Assembly (NCBI RefSeq): GCF_000235505.1
Contig: NZ_JH379028.1
Location: forward strand, 418,950-461,433
Length of the DNA: 42,484 nt
Source: Hungatella hathewayi WAL-18680
GTDB taxonomy: Bacteria > Bacillota > Clostridia > Lachnospirales > Lachnospiraceae
Direction of reading: 5' to 3'
Under the pieces are notes generated by a model. It was not told the origin of the DNA, made no database searches, and saw nothing but the letters and a program-made list of their open reading frames with translations. Position 1 is the first letter of the stretch. Every line of letters starts with the position of its first letter. Shown in pieces: positions 1 to 7,790 of this stretch. The translations under genes and the position numbers were made by a program.

Positions 1-1
1 G

Positions 2-625
2 CGGGGATTTGCGGTGGTGAATTTCACCTACCGCCTGGCGCCGGAGCACAAATACCCGGCTTCCATCGAGGACACCAATCTGGTGTTCTCCTGGGTGCTG
101 GAGCATGGGAAGGAATACGGGTTTGACACGGAGCATGTCTACGGCGTGGGGGACTCGGCGGGGGCTCACAATCTGAGTCTGTACACCGCCATCTGCACCA
201 ATCCGGAGTATGCGGCGAAGTATCCGTTCCAGCCGCCAAAAGGTTTTGTCCCGACGGCAGTCGCACTGAACTGCGGAGTCTATAAAGTGACCCCTCCGAA
301 GGATAAGACGGACCAGACCGGCGCTCTCATGTCAGATTATCTGCCGGGGAAGGGGACCGAGGAGGAACTCCACAGAGTCAGTGTTGTCAATCACGTCACG
401 CCGGAGTATCCGCCGGTATTTCTCATGACGGCCACCGATGACTTCGCGGCCTCCCAGGCGCCGGGGATGGTGGAAACGCTGATGAAGAATGAGATACCGT
501 TTGTCTTCCGGTACTACGGAGATAAGAAACATCCGCTGGGCCATGTGTTTCACTGCAACATCCGGCTGAAGGAAGCGGATTTGTGCAACGGGGAGGAATG
601 CGAATTCTTCCGGAAATACCAATGA
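2..625 (+). CDS. Alpha/beta-hydrolase esterase, hormone-sensitive-lipase-like (5' truncated)
   Basis: This is the C-terminal part of an alpha/beta-hydrolase; the reading frame is open from the first bases, so the start lies outside the window. The visible part carries a YRLAPE motif typical of the HSL/acetyl-esterase family, then the nucleophile elbow GDSAG with the catalytic Ser. An Asp in TATDDF and a His in LGHVFH near the end are likely the other triad members. The family's HGGG oxyanion motif would lie upstream. There is no visible signal peptide because the N-terminus is missing. It ends 67 bp before the GH3 gene on the same strand, so the two may form a glycan-use unit that removes acyl groups and glucosyl residues. 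The substrate cannot be told from sequence; a carbohydrate acetyl esterase or a small-ester hydrolase both fit. Confidence 0.85.
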   Translation, partial: RGFAVVNFTYRLAPEHKYPASIEDTNLVFSWVLEHGKEYGFDTEHVYGVGDSAGAHNLSLYTAICTNPEYAAKYPFQPPKGFVPTAVALNCGVYKVTPPKDKTDQTGALMSDYLPGKGTEEELHRVSVVNHVTPEYPPVFLMTATDDFAASQAPGMVETLMKNEIPFVFRYYGDKKHPLGHVFHCNIRLKEADLCNGEECEFFRKYQ

Positions 626-692
626 GCAAAACAATCATAAATAAAAAATGCAATCAATTAGAAAACGACATATGACAGGAAGTGAGGAAGAG

Positions 693-3215
693 ATGAAGAA
701 AATCAGGACAACAACATGGACCGGGACCGTCGACACCGCCGAGCGTCCCTACGAGACAGAGCACCGGAAACTGGCGAGGGAAGCGGCATCCGCCGGCTTC
801 GTCCTCTTAAAAAATGAACATGATATCCTGCCCTTGGACCGGAATCAAAAACTGGCCCTATACGGCGCCGGAGCCTCCAAAACCATCAAAGGGGGAACCG
901 GCTCCGGCGATGTCAATGAGCGGTCCTCGGTCACCATTCTGGAGGGCCTGGAGCTTGCCGGCGTGGAAATCACCACAAAGGACTGGATAGAAGCCTTCAA
1001 CAGAGAGTATGAGACCTCCAGGGAAGCCTGGAAAGAAGAGATATGGAACAAGAGTGAGACCATGCCGGTGGACGACAGTATGAAGCTGTTCTTCGCATAC
1101 AGTGAGACCCCTTATTCCATGCCGGCCGGTCCCATGCCGGACAAAACCGATACCGACACCGCCATCTATGTATGGAGCCGTGTGGCCGGTGAAGGCGCCG
1201 ACCGCTACTGCCGGGAGGGAGATTACCTGCTCTCCGAGAAGGAAACCCGCATCCTGAAAGAAATCTGCGCCCTCTACCGCCACGTCATCCTGCTCATCAA
1301 CGCCGGAGGTCTGGTGGAGCTTTCCATCCTGGATGAGTGTCCCAACATCGAGGCCGTGCTGCAAATCGTACAGCCCGGCATGGAGGGCGGAAATGCGGTG
1401 GCCGACGTCCTCCTCGGCAAGGTGACGCCCAGCGGAAAACTGACGGATTCCTGGGCTCTGCGCTATGAGGACTACCCCAATTCCGGCACATTTTCCCACA
1501 ATAACGGGGATGTGAAGACCGAGAAGTATGAGGAAGGCATCTACGTGGGCTACCGCTACTTTGATACCTTTGATGTCCCGGTGCGCTATGGATTCGGATA
1601 CGGAAAATCCTACACGGATTTTGCCATTGAGGTCATCGGAATCGAGCATTTTCATCTGGGGAGTGACTGTCCGGAGATTGGTGTGAAGGTGCGGGTGCAA
1701 AACACCGGCAGCCGTTACGGCGGCCGCGAGGTGGTGCAGGTTTATGTATCCTGTCCCCAGGAGACCATTCCAAAAGAATACCGCCGCCTGGCCGGCTTTC
1801 AAAAGACAGGACTTCTGGCGCCTGGAGCTGTGGAGGAGATGGTCATCCGCTTCCCCCTGTCCGCCCTGTCCTCCTACTCGGAAATGCTGCCTGGCTGGAT
1901 GATGGAGCCGGGATGCTACGGCATCTTTGTGGGAAACAGCCTGGAAAGCTCCGCCTTCTGTGCCTCCCTCGTGCTGGATGACACGGTGATTTTGGAGCGG
2001 ACGATGAATATCTGTCCCTTACAGGAAGAACTGAAGGAACTGACGGCCCCGTCGGAGGCCATAAGAGAGAAGAGAAGCCGCTGGCTGGACCAGGCCGGTC
2101 GCTGCCCGTCCATCCATATCAAGGACAGTGATGTTGTCACCGGAACCGTGGAGTACGGGACGGAGAACAGCCGGCTCTCCAAAGAGGCGGTTCAATTTGT
2201 GGAAACGTTGACGCTTAAGCAGTGTATCCAGCTGGCTACTGGAGACCCAGGGAAGAAGCAGGGGAGCAATCTCGGCTCCTCCGGCATCTCCGTGCCCGGC
2301 TCCGCCGCCCAGACCAGCAGCTGCGCGGTGGACAGCAATCTGGCGAGCATCGTTCTGGCCGACGGCCCGGCGGGCCTGCGCTTAAACAAATCTTACCAGG
2401 TGGAGGATGGCGCGATTGTCCCGATGCCGTTTGAGATGGCCCTGGAGGGCGGCTTCCTGTGCCGGGAGAAGAAAAAGCCCACAGGGGAAACCAGGTACCA
2501 GTACTGTACCGCCATGCCGGTGGGAACACTGCTGGCCCAGACCTGGGATACGGAGCTGCTGACCCGTGTGGGAAAGGCCATCGCCAGGGAAATGGAGGAG
2601 TTCCGGGTAACTCTGTGGCTGGCCCCCGGAATGAACATCCACCGGAACCCGCTCTGCGGCAGAAACTTCGAATATTACTCCGAGGACCCGCTGCTGACCG
2701 GCATCATGGCCGCGGCAGTCACGGAGGGCGTTCAGAGCCAGCCGGGCTGTGGAACCACCATCAAGCACTTTGCCTGCAACAACCAGGAGGACAACCGGAA
2801 GGGCTCCAACACCGTCCTGTCGGAGCGGACCTTGCGGGAAATCTATTTAAAAGGCTTTGAAATTGCCATCAGGAAGTCCCAGCCCATGGCCATGATGACC
2901 AGCTACAACCTGATTAACGGGATTCACGCGGCAAACTGCTACGACTTATGTACCAGAGCCGCCAGGGATGAGTGGAATTTCCAGGGCATCATCATGACCG
3001 ACTGGACCACGACCCACGACGGCCCCGACTGCACCGCCTCCGGCTGCATCCGCGCCGGCAACGATATCGTCATGCCGGGCATTCCCGCCGACCATGAAAA
3101 CATGAGAAGGGAACTGGAAGCCGGAACCCTGAAGGAAGAAGAACTGAGAAGGTGCGTGGCCCGGATTGTGAAAACCATCTGGGAGTCGAACCAGTATGAG
3201 GAAGCAGAAGAATAA
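693..3215 (+). CDS. Glycoside hydrolase family 3 beta-glucosidase, domain-permuted
   Basis: A probable cytosolic GH3 enzyme of about 840 residues, removing terminal beta-linked glucose (or related sugars) from oligosaccharides. The domain order is swapped. The alpha/beta-sandwich domain (GFVLLKN) comes first, then a fibronectin-III-like segment (about residues 330-440). The TIM-barrel catalytic domain comes last, with KHFACNN and the nucleophile Asp in MTDW near residue 770. This C-then-N order is known from some rumen clostridial beta-glucosidases. I chose ATG 693 because GAGG sits 5 bp upstream; in-frame ATGs at 648 and 672 lack a good ribosome binding site. No signal peptide is seen. It follows the esterase gene and is closed by a strong terminator. 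Beta-xylosidase activity is possible. Confidence 0.88.
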   Translation: MKKIRTTTWTGTVDTAERPYETEHRKLAREAASAGFVLLKNEHDILPLDRNQKLALYGAGASKTIKGGTGSGDVNERSSVTILEGLELAGVEITTKDWIEAFNREYETSREAWKEEIWNKSETMPVDDSMKLFFAYSETPYSMPAGPMPDKTDTDTAIYVWSRVAGEGADRYCREGDYLLSEKETRILKEICALYRHVILLINAGGLVELSILDECPNIEAVLQIVQPGMEGGNAVADVLLGKVTPSGKLTDSWALRYEDYPNSGTFSHNNGDVKTEKYEEGIYVGYRYFDTFDVPVRYGFGYGKSYTDFAIEVIGIEHFHLGSDCPEIGVKVRVQNTGSRYGGREVVQVYVSCPQETIPKEYRRLAGFQKTGLLAPGAVEEMVIRFPLSALSSYSEMLPGWMMEPGCYGIFVGNSLESSAFCASLVLDDTVILERTMNICPLQEELKELTAPSEAIREKRSRWLDQAGRCPSIHIKDSDVVTGTVEYGTENSRLSKEAVQFVETLTLKQCIQLATGDPGKKQGSNLGSSGISVPGSAAQTSSCAVDSNLASIVLADGPAGLRLNKSYQVEDGAIVPMPFEMALEGGFLCREKKKPTGETRYQYCTAMPVGTLLAQTWDTELLTRVGKAIAREMEEFRVTLWLAPGMNIHRNPLCGRNFEYYSEDPLLTGIMAAAVTEGVQSQPGCGTTIKHFACNNQEDNRKGSNTVLSERTLREIYLKGFEIAIRKSQPMAMMTSYNLINGIHAANCYDLCTRAARDEWNFQGIIMTDWTTTHDGPDCTASGCIRAGNDIVMPGIPADHENMRRELEAGTLKEEELRRCVARIVKTIWESNQYEEAEE

Positions 3216-3248
3216 AAAAATCAATCCTGCCACACGGCAGTGAGCCAG

Positions 3249-3279
3249 CAGGGCGCTTATCCCATAGGCGCCCTGTTTT
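3249..3279 (+). terminator. Intrinsic terminator after the GH3 gene
   Basis: A perfect 8-bp stem (CAGGGCGC/GCGCCCTG, 3249-3256 with 3268-3275) with an 11-nt loop is followed by TTTTC. It separates the GH3 unit from the sulfatase-importer operon. Confidence 0.85.
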
Positions 3280-3335
3280 CGTGCGGCTTTTTATACGCAT
3301 TTCCACGCAGCCCCAGCATCAAAAATTTACAAAAT

Positions 3336-3430
3336 ATGTCAATATTTTAAAACCGCCCCAGAATCATGTCAAAAATCCCGAAAAAACCATAAGAATTTAA
3401 ATATACCAACTCCCTCCCGGATGATAGAAT
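3336..3430 (+). promoter_or_regulatory. Control region of the importer-sulfatase operon with two ATGTCAA direct repeats
   Basis: ATGTCAA occurs at 3336-3342 and again at 3366-3372, exactly 30 bp apart, in an AT-rich stretch. A possible -10 TAGAAT lies at 3425-3430, but no good -35 is seen 17 bp upstream. A weak promoter with upstream direct repeats is what one expects for an AraC-type activator, so the regulator encoded at 11197 is a candidate binder. This is inference; the repeats are short. Confidence 0.35.
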
Positions 3431-3498
3431 AATCACATACAAAGAAACGAACAGCAGACCCGGCCGGGGAGTCCAGCCGGAGGAAAGGGAGGTATCTT

Positions 3499-4617
3499 AT
3501 GAGAAGACGATTAGCAGGTGTGGTGATGGCGGCAGTCATGGTGACAGCGGCTCTGGCAGGATGTGCACCGAAACCGGTGGAGGCCACGACAGCGGCTCCG
3601 AAGACGGAGGCGGCTCCGACCGGTGACTCCGGGATGACGGAGACAACCACGGCAGCAGTATCCACCGCCGACTTACCGGTATTAAAGGTTGCGGTTATGC
3701 CATTCCTAAACAGTATTCCAATCAAATATATGATAGACAACGGCCTGGACGTGGCCAACGGATTTAAAATCGACACCGTGTACTTCGCCAACGGCGGAGC
3801 CATGAACGAGGCCCTGGCGGCCAACGAGTGGGAGGTCGGCACCTTAAGCGCGGCGGCGGTTAACTCCCTGGCCATCTACGGCGGCTACTGCATCGCCGAC
3901 ATCGGCCATTCCGAGGGCGGCCTCTACACCCTGTGTAAACCGGATTCCCCGATCGCCAAGGTAAAGGGCGCCAACCCGTCCTACCCGGATGTATACGGCG
4001 ACGCCGAGACCTTAAAAGGAGCCATCATAGCAACCAACACCGGAACCATTTCCCACTTGAACGTGATCAAATGGCTGGAGAAGCTGGGGCTGACCACCGA
4101 GGATGTGGAAATCGTACATATGGACTTCCCGTCCGCCTACCAGGCGCTGATGACCGGCAACTGTGACGTGGCGGCGTTAAATCCTCCGACTTCCTATGTG
4201 GCAGAGGGAGAGGGCATGGTTGTGACCTCCAGTCTGACCAACTTGGACGTGCCGCAGTTTGACTCCATCATCGTCAGCGGCAAGGCATTTAACGAAAAGA
4301 GAGACGCGCTGGTCAGCTATACCAAGGCATTCTTCCAGGCAACCGACGCCCTTCAGGCAGACCCGGATATGGCGGCGCAGCTGCTTCTTGACTGGTACAC
4401 CGAGAACGGCTCCGAGTCCTCCATTGAAGCCTGCAAGACGGAAATCGAGACGAGACCGTTCGTGACCTCAGAGGAGGCCAAGTCCATCACCATCGGCGAT
4501 TCCGTACAGATAACAGGCGAGTTCTGGGTATCCCAGGAACTGCTTGACGAGAGCAAATTCCCGGAGATTGCGAAACACATTGACGATACCATTGTGAAAG
4601 AAGCATTGGGATACTGA
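3499..4617 (+). CDS. ABC importer substrate-binding lipoprotein, NMT1/SsuA/TauA family
   Basis: Extracytoplasmic binding protein of a NitT/TauT-type (nitrate/sulfonate/taurine) ABC importer. The N-terminus is a lipoprotein signal (basic residues, hydrophobic core, lipobox LAGC with lipidated Cys22). A Thr/Ala/Pro-rich tether runs to about residue 57 before the folded domain begins (LKVAVMPF). The body resembles NMT1-like proteins that bind sulfonates, sulfate esters or pyrimidine precursors; residues such as NTGTISH and LNPPTSY line the expected cleft. Length (372 aa) is normal for the family. It heads an operon with two permeases, two ATPases and a sulfatase, so a sulfate ester or sulfonate is the best guess for the ligand. 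A hairpin terminator right after it probably raises its level above that of the membrane parts. Confidence 0.88.
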   Translation: MRRRLAGVVMAAVMVTAALAGCAPKPVEATTAAPKTEAAPTGDSGMTETTTAAVSTADLPVLKVAVMPFLNSIPIKYMIDNGLDVANGFKIDTVYFANGGAMNEALAANEWEVGTLSAAAVNSLAIYGGYCIADIGHSEGGLYTLCKPDSPIAKVKGANPSYPDVYGDAETLKGAIIATNTGTISHLNVIKWLEKLGLTTEDVEIVHMDFPSAYQALMTGNCDVAALNPPTSYVAEGEGMVVTSSLTNLDVPQFDSIIVSGKAFNEKRDALVSYTKAFFQATDALQADPDMAAQLLLDWYTENGSESSIEACKTEIETRPFVTSEEAKSITIGDSVQITGEFWVSQELLDESKFPEIAKHIDDTIVKEALGY

Positions 4618-4635
4618 TAACAGGAAAACAGCAAA

Positions 4636-4669
4636 AAGGGTGTCCAGATACGGGCACCCTTGTCTTTTT
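4636..4669 (+). terminator. Intergenic attenuator between binding protein and permease
   Basis: A 10-bp stem (4636-4645 with 4652-4661, one G-U pair) with a 6-nt loop (4646-4651) is followed by TTTTT at 4665-4669. The ribosome binding site of the next gene starts just downstream. Partial read-through would give high binding-protein and lower permease expression. Confidence 0.75.
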
Positions 4670-4685
4670 GAAAGGATGGAATGAA

Positions 4686-5489
4686 ATGACGGAAAATGAG
4701 AAAAAGAGACAGCGGGAGAGACGAAAGTTCGCCCTGATTTCAGTGTGCTCCCTGTGTACATTTTTTATCATCTGGTATATTGCCACGGCGGTGCTTCAAC
4801 TGATGCCGGACTACGCGCTGCCAAGCCCGGTGCAGGTACTTCAGGGCTTTCTCTTCAAGCTGACCAAGAAGGCGCCGGACGGCGGAACCCTGTTTCAGCA
4901 TATCGCGGCCAGCTTGAAGGTGGCGCTGACCGGCTATTTTTTAGGAGCCATTGTGGGGATTCCCCTCGGCATCTGCATGGCCTGGTTTCGGAAAATTGAT
5001 TTGTTTGTGACGCCGCTGTTTGATTTGATCCGCCCGGTTCCGACGATTGCCTGGATTCCATTGATGATTCTGTGGTTTGGCATCGGCCTGGGCGCCAAAG
5101 CGGCCATTATCTTCGTGTCCGCCTTCGTGCCCTGCGTCATCAACACCTACGCGGGCATCAAGCAGACGAAGCCGGTGCATCTGTGGGTGGCCCAGACCTT
5201 CGGGGCCTCCAGAAGCAAGATGCTGTTCACCGTGGCGATTCCCACGGCCATGCCCCTCATCTTCACGGGCCTGCGCATTTCCCTGGGAACGGCCTGGATG
5301 ACCCTCTGCGCCGCGGAAATGCTGGCGGCCAACAAGGGCCTTGGCTACATGATTCAGTTAAACCGCGCCCTGGGCCGGGCCGACATGATTATCGTGGGCA
5401 TGCTGACCATCGGGGCCATCGGCACCATTTTCACCGTGGGGCTTGGAAAACTGGAGAACCTCATGGTTAAGGGAGGGAAGAAATCATGA
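4686..5489 (+). CDS. ABC importer permease, SsuC/TauC family (subunit 1)
   Basis: Inner-membrane subunit of the NitT/TauT importer, 267 residues with about six hydrophobic helices beginning at FALISVCSLC. A cytoplasmic EAA-type coupling loop is visible around AQTFGASRSKMLFTVAIP, which should contact one of the two ATPases encoded downstream. ATG 4686 is preferred because AAAGGA lies 9 bp upstream; an in-frame TTG at 4668 is possible but overlaps the attenuator tail. Its stop overlaps the next permease start by four bases (ATGA), showing translational coupling. It is clearly homologous to the next permease but not identical, so the membrane part of the importer is probably a heterodimer. Confidence 0.88.
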   Translation: MTENEKKRQRERRKFALISVCSLCTFFIIWYIATAVLQLMPDYALPSPVQVLQGFLFKLTKKAPDGGTLFQHIAASLKVALTGYFLGAIVGIPLGICMAWFRKIDLFVTPLFDLIRPVPTIAWIPLMILWFGIGLGAKAAIIFVSAFVPCVINTYAGIKQTKPVHLWVAQTFGASRSKMLFTVAIPTAMPLIFTGLRISLGTAWMTLCAAEMLAANKGLGYMIQLNRALGRADMIIVGMLTIGAIGTIFTVGLGKLENLMVKGGKKS

Positions 5490-6271
5490 AAAAGAGCGTG
5501 ACAGAAAAGACAGAGAAGACGATTTACGCCATTGTCGCCATCGCCACCTTCTTCCTGGCCTGGTCCTTTATCACAACATTCACGGCGGCGAAGGAGACGA
5601 CGCCGGGGCCGCTTCAGGTGCTGAAGCTGCTGGTGACCTCCATCACCACGCCCATCGGAAGATACACGCTGTACGGCCATCTGTATTTCAGCCTGCGTCG
5701 GGTGATTATCGGCTACTCGGTGGCTACGGTTCTTGGAATTATCGTGGGCATCGCCATGGGGACTTCCCGCTATGCGGAGGCCATCATCAAACCTATCTTT
5801 GAGATGCTGCGCCCCATTCCGCCCATCGCCTGGATTCCGTTGATTATCCTGTGGTTTGGCGTGGGAGAACTGCCCAAATACGCCATTATCTTTATCGGTT
5901 CGTTTACCAACGTGACATTAAATGCCTACACCGGCGCCCAGCGGGTGGACCCGACGCTGGTTGGCTGTGCGAGAATGCTGGGAACCAGCGACAGGGACAT
6001 TTTCCTGAGGGTCATTCTACCGTCCTGTATGCCCCAGATATTTGCCGGGATGCAGGTGGCGCTGTCCACGGCCTGGATGGCGGTGCTGGCGGCAGAGATG
6101 GTGGGAGCCCAGGAGGGCTGTGGCTGGATTATCCTGCGTGGCAGTGATACCACCAACATTCCGCTGGTTTTGGTAGGTATGGTAGTCATCGGCCTGGTGG
6201 GCCTGTTTCTGGCCACCGTTATGAGGGCGGTAGAAAGGAAGGTATGCTCATGGAACATCATGGACGTATAG
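5486..6271 (+). CDS. ABC importer permease, SsuC/TauC family (subunit 2)
   Basis: Second inner-membrane permease, 261 residues, of the same family and size as its upstream neighbour. It shares the signature stretch RPIPPIAWIPLIILWFG, where the first permease reads RPVPTIAWIPLMILWFG. The EAA-type loop is seen near ARMLGTSDRDIFLRVILP. The gene starts in an ATGA overlap with the first permease and its 3' end overlaps the ATPase gene by about 20 bases, so it belongs to one tightly coupled operon. Two different permeases alongside two different ATPases argue for a fully heteromeric importer, whereas most SsuABC/TauABC systems use two copies of one permease and one ATPase. Confidence 0.88.
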   Translation: MKKSVTEKTEKTIYAIVAIATFFLAWSFITTFTAAKETTPGPLQVLKLLVTSITTPIGRYTLYGHLYFSLRRVIIGYSVATVLGIIVGIAMGTSRYAEAIIKPIFEMLRPIPPIAWIPLIILWFGVGELPKYAIIFIGSFTNVTLNAYTGAQRVDPTLVGCARMLGTSDRDIFLRVILPSCMPQIFAGMQVALSTAWMAVLAAEMVGAQEGCGWIILRGSDTTNIPLVLVGMVVIGLVGLFLATVMRAVERKVCSWNIMDV

Positions 6272-7020
6272 ACAGTATTATTTCATTAAAGCAGGTATCG
6301 AAGACCTTTGAGTCCGCCGGGCGGGAGAAAGAGGTGGTGAAGGACGTGAGCCTGGAGGTCCGGGAAAATGAATTCGTTGTGCTGTTTGGTCCCGGCCAGT
6401 GTGGCAAGACCACGCTGTTAAACATGATTGCCGGCCTGGAACTGCCCACCGGAGGCGAGGTCTACGTGGACGAAAAGCTGGTCACAGGCCCAGGCGCGGA
6501 CCGGGGCGTGGTGTACCAGACGACGGCATTGTTCCCCTTCTGCACGGTGATGGGTAATGTGGAGTTCGGCCCAAAATCCAGAGGGATTGACAAGAAGACC
6601 AGGCGGGAGCGGGCCCAGTATTTCATTGATCTGGTGGGGCTCCAGGGCTTTGAGAAAAGCTATCCCAACCAGCTGTCCGGCGGCATGCGGCAGCGTGTGG
6701 GAATCGCCAGAGCCTACTGCAACGACCCCAAGGTCATGCTGCTTGACGAGCCCTTCGGCCACCTGGACGCCCAGACCCGCTACATGATGGAGGAGGAGCT
6801 GGAGAAAATCTGGCAGAAGGAGAAGCGGACCGTGGTCTTTGTGACCAACAACATCGAGGAAGCCGTCTATCTGGCGGACCGGATTATCCTGCTGACCAAC
6901 TGCCCCAGCACCATCAAGAAGGAGTACCCGGTGGATTTGCCCCGGCCCAGAAGCTACGTGGACCCGGCCTTCCTAAAGCTGCGCCAGGAAATCATAGACA
7001 ACACGGACGATACGTTGTAG
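6250..7020 (+). CDS. ABC importer ATPase 1 (SsuB/TauB family), switch His replaced by Asn
   Basis: Cytosolic nucleotide-binding subunit of the importer, 256 residues. Seen motifs: Walker A GPGQCGKTT (residues 47-55), Q-loop in VVYQTTALFP, ABC signature LSGGM (142-146), Walker B MLLDEP with the catalytic Glu, D-loop GHLD. The switch (H-loop) position reads VTNNIEEA, so the normally invariant His is Asn200. ATG 6250 is preferred over ATG 6244 because AAGGAAGG ends 7 bp upstream. The signature is intact while the switch His is lost, the reverse of the partner ATPase at 7034. If the two form a heterodimer, this subunit contributes the intact signature to the partner's working site and its own Walker/H-loop elements to a crippled site. 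Confidence 0.88.
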   Translation: MEHHGRIDSIISLKQVSKTFESAGREKEVVKDVSLEVRENEFVVLFGPGQCGKTTLLNMIAGLELPTGGEVYVDEKLVTGPGADRGVVYQTTALFPFCTVMGNVEFGPKSRGIDKKTRRERAQYFIDLVGLQGFEKSYPNQLSGGMRQRVGIARAYCNDPKVMLLDEPFGHLDAQTRYMMEEELEKIWQKEKRTVVFVTNNIEEAVYLADRIILLTNCPSTIKKEYPVDLPRPRSYVDPAFLKLRQEIIDNTDDTL

Positions 7021-7033
7021 AAAGGGGACTGTC

Positions 7034-7780
7034 ATGAGCAAGGACAATATAAAAGTAAAGGTGACAAACTTAACCAAAAAGTTTGGCGATCTGCTGGTGC
7101 TGGATGATATCTCCTTTGATGTAAAAGAAGGGGAATTCCTCTGTATCGTCGGGCCTACCGGCTGCGGGAAGACCACGTTTCTAAATAGTCTGACCAAACT
7201 CTACGATATCACCGCCGGGGAGATTCTGGTCAATGGGGAGCCGGTGGATTTGATGAAACACAATATCGCCTACATTTTCCAGGAGTATTCCACATTTCCC
7301 TGGCTGAAGGTGGAGGAGAATGTGAAATATGGGTTGAAGATCAAGAAGCTGCCGGAGGCGGAGATTCAGAAGCGGGCGGATGAGGTGATTCGGATGGTGG
7401 GGCTTGAGGAGTACCGGAATTATTATCCGGACCAGCTGTCGGCCAGTATGCTCCAGCGGGTGGTGATTGCCAGGGCCTTCGCGGTGCAGCCGGAGCTGTT
7501 GATTATGGATGAGCCCTACGGGCAGCTAGACATTTCCCTGCGGTTTAAGCTGGAGGATGAGTTGATCAGGCTGTGGCAGGAGACGGGGACCACGGTTATC
7601 TTCATCACCCACAACATCGAGGAGGCCGTGTACTTGAGCGAGCGGATTCTGGTGCTGACCAACAAGCCGACCAAGATCAAGAAGGAGATTGTGAATCAGC
7701 TGCCGAGGCCGAGGGACGTCACGTCGCCTGACTTTGTGGAGATTCGCAACCATGTCACCGAGCTGATCAAATGGTGGTAA
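7034..7780 (+). CDS. ABC importer ATPase 2 (SsuB/TauB family), degenerate LSASM signature
   Basis: Second cytosolic ATPase, 248 residues, 13 bp after the first. Walker A GPTGCGKTT (40-48), Q-loop in YIFQEYSTFPW, Walker B LLIMDEP with Glu, D-loop GQLD and switch His193 in ITHNIEEA are all present. The ABC signature is degenerate: LSASM (135-139) where LSGG(Q/M) is expected, so the key Gly-Gly is Ala-Ser. This subunit therefore has a complete Walker/His set but a poor signature, complementary to ATPase 1. Pairing puts one consensus site (this Walker set plus the LSGGM of ATPase 1) next to one degenerate site. The two proteins are diverged paralogues. A good ribosome binding site (AAAGGGGA) precedes the ATG. 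Confidence 0.88.
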   Translation: MSKDNIKVKVTNLTKKFGDLLVLDDISFDVKEGEFLCIVGPTGCGKTTFLNSLTKLYDITAGEILVNGEPVDLMKHNIAYIFQEYSTFPWLKVEENVKYGLKIKKLPEAEIQKRADEVIRMVGLEEYRNYYPDQLSASMLQRVVIARAFAVQPELLIMDEPYGQLDISLRFKLEDELIRLWQETGTTVIFITHNIEEAVYLSERILVLTNKPTKIKKEIVNQLPRPRDVTSPDFVEIRNHVTELIKWW

Positions 7781-7790
7781 GGAGGGGACT

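Noticed and set aside
858-1802. 314-residue reverse-strand ORF opposite the GH3 gene
   Set aside because: It lies fully inside a clear GH3 gene on the other strand and shows no protein family features.
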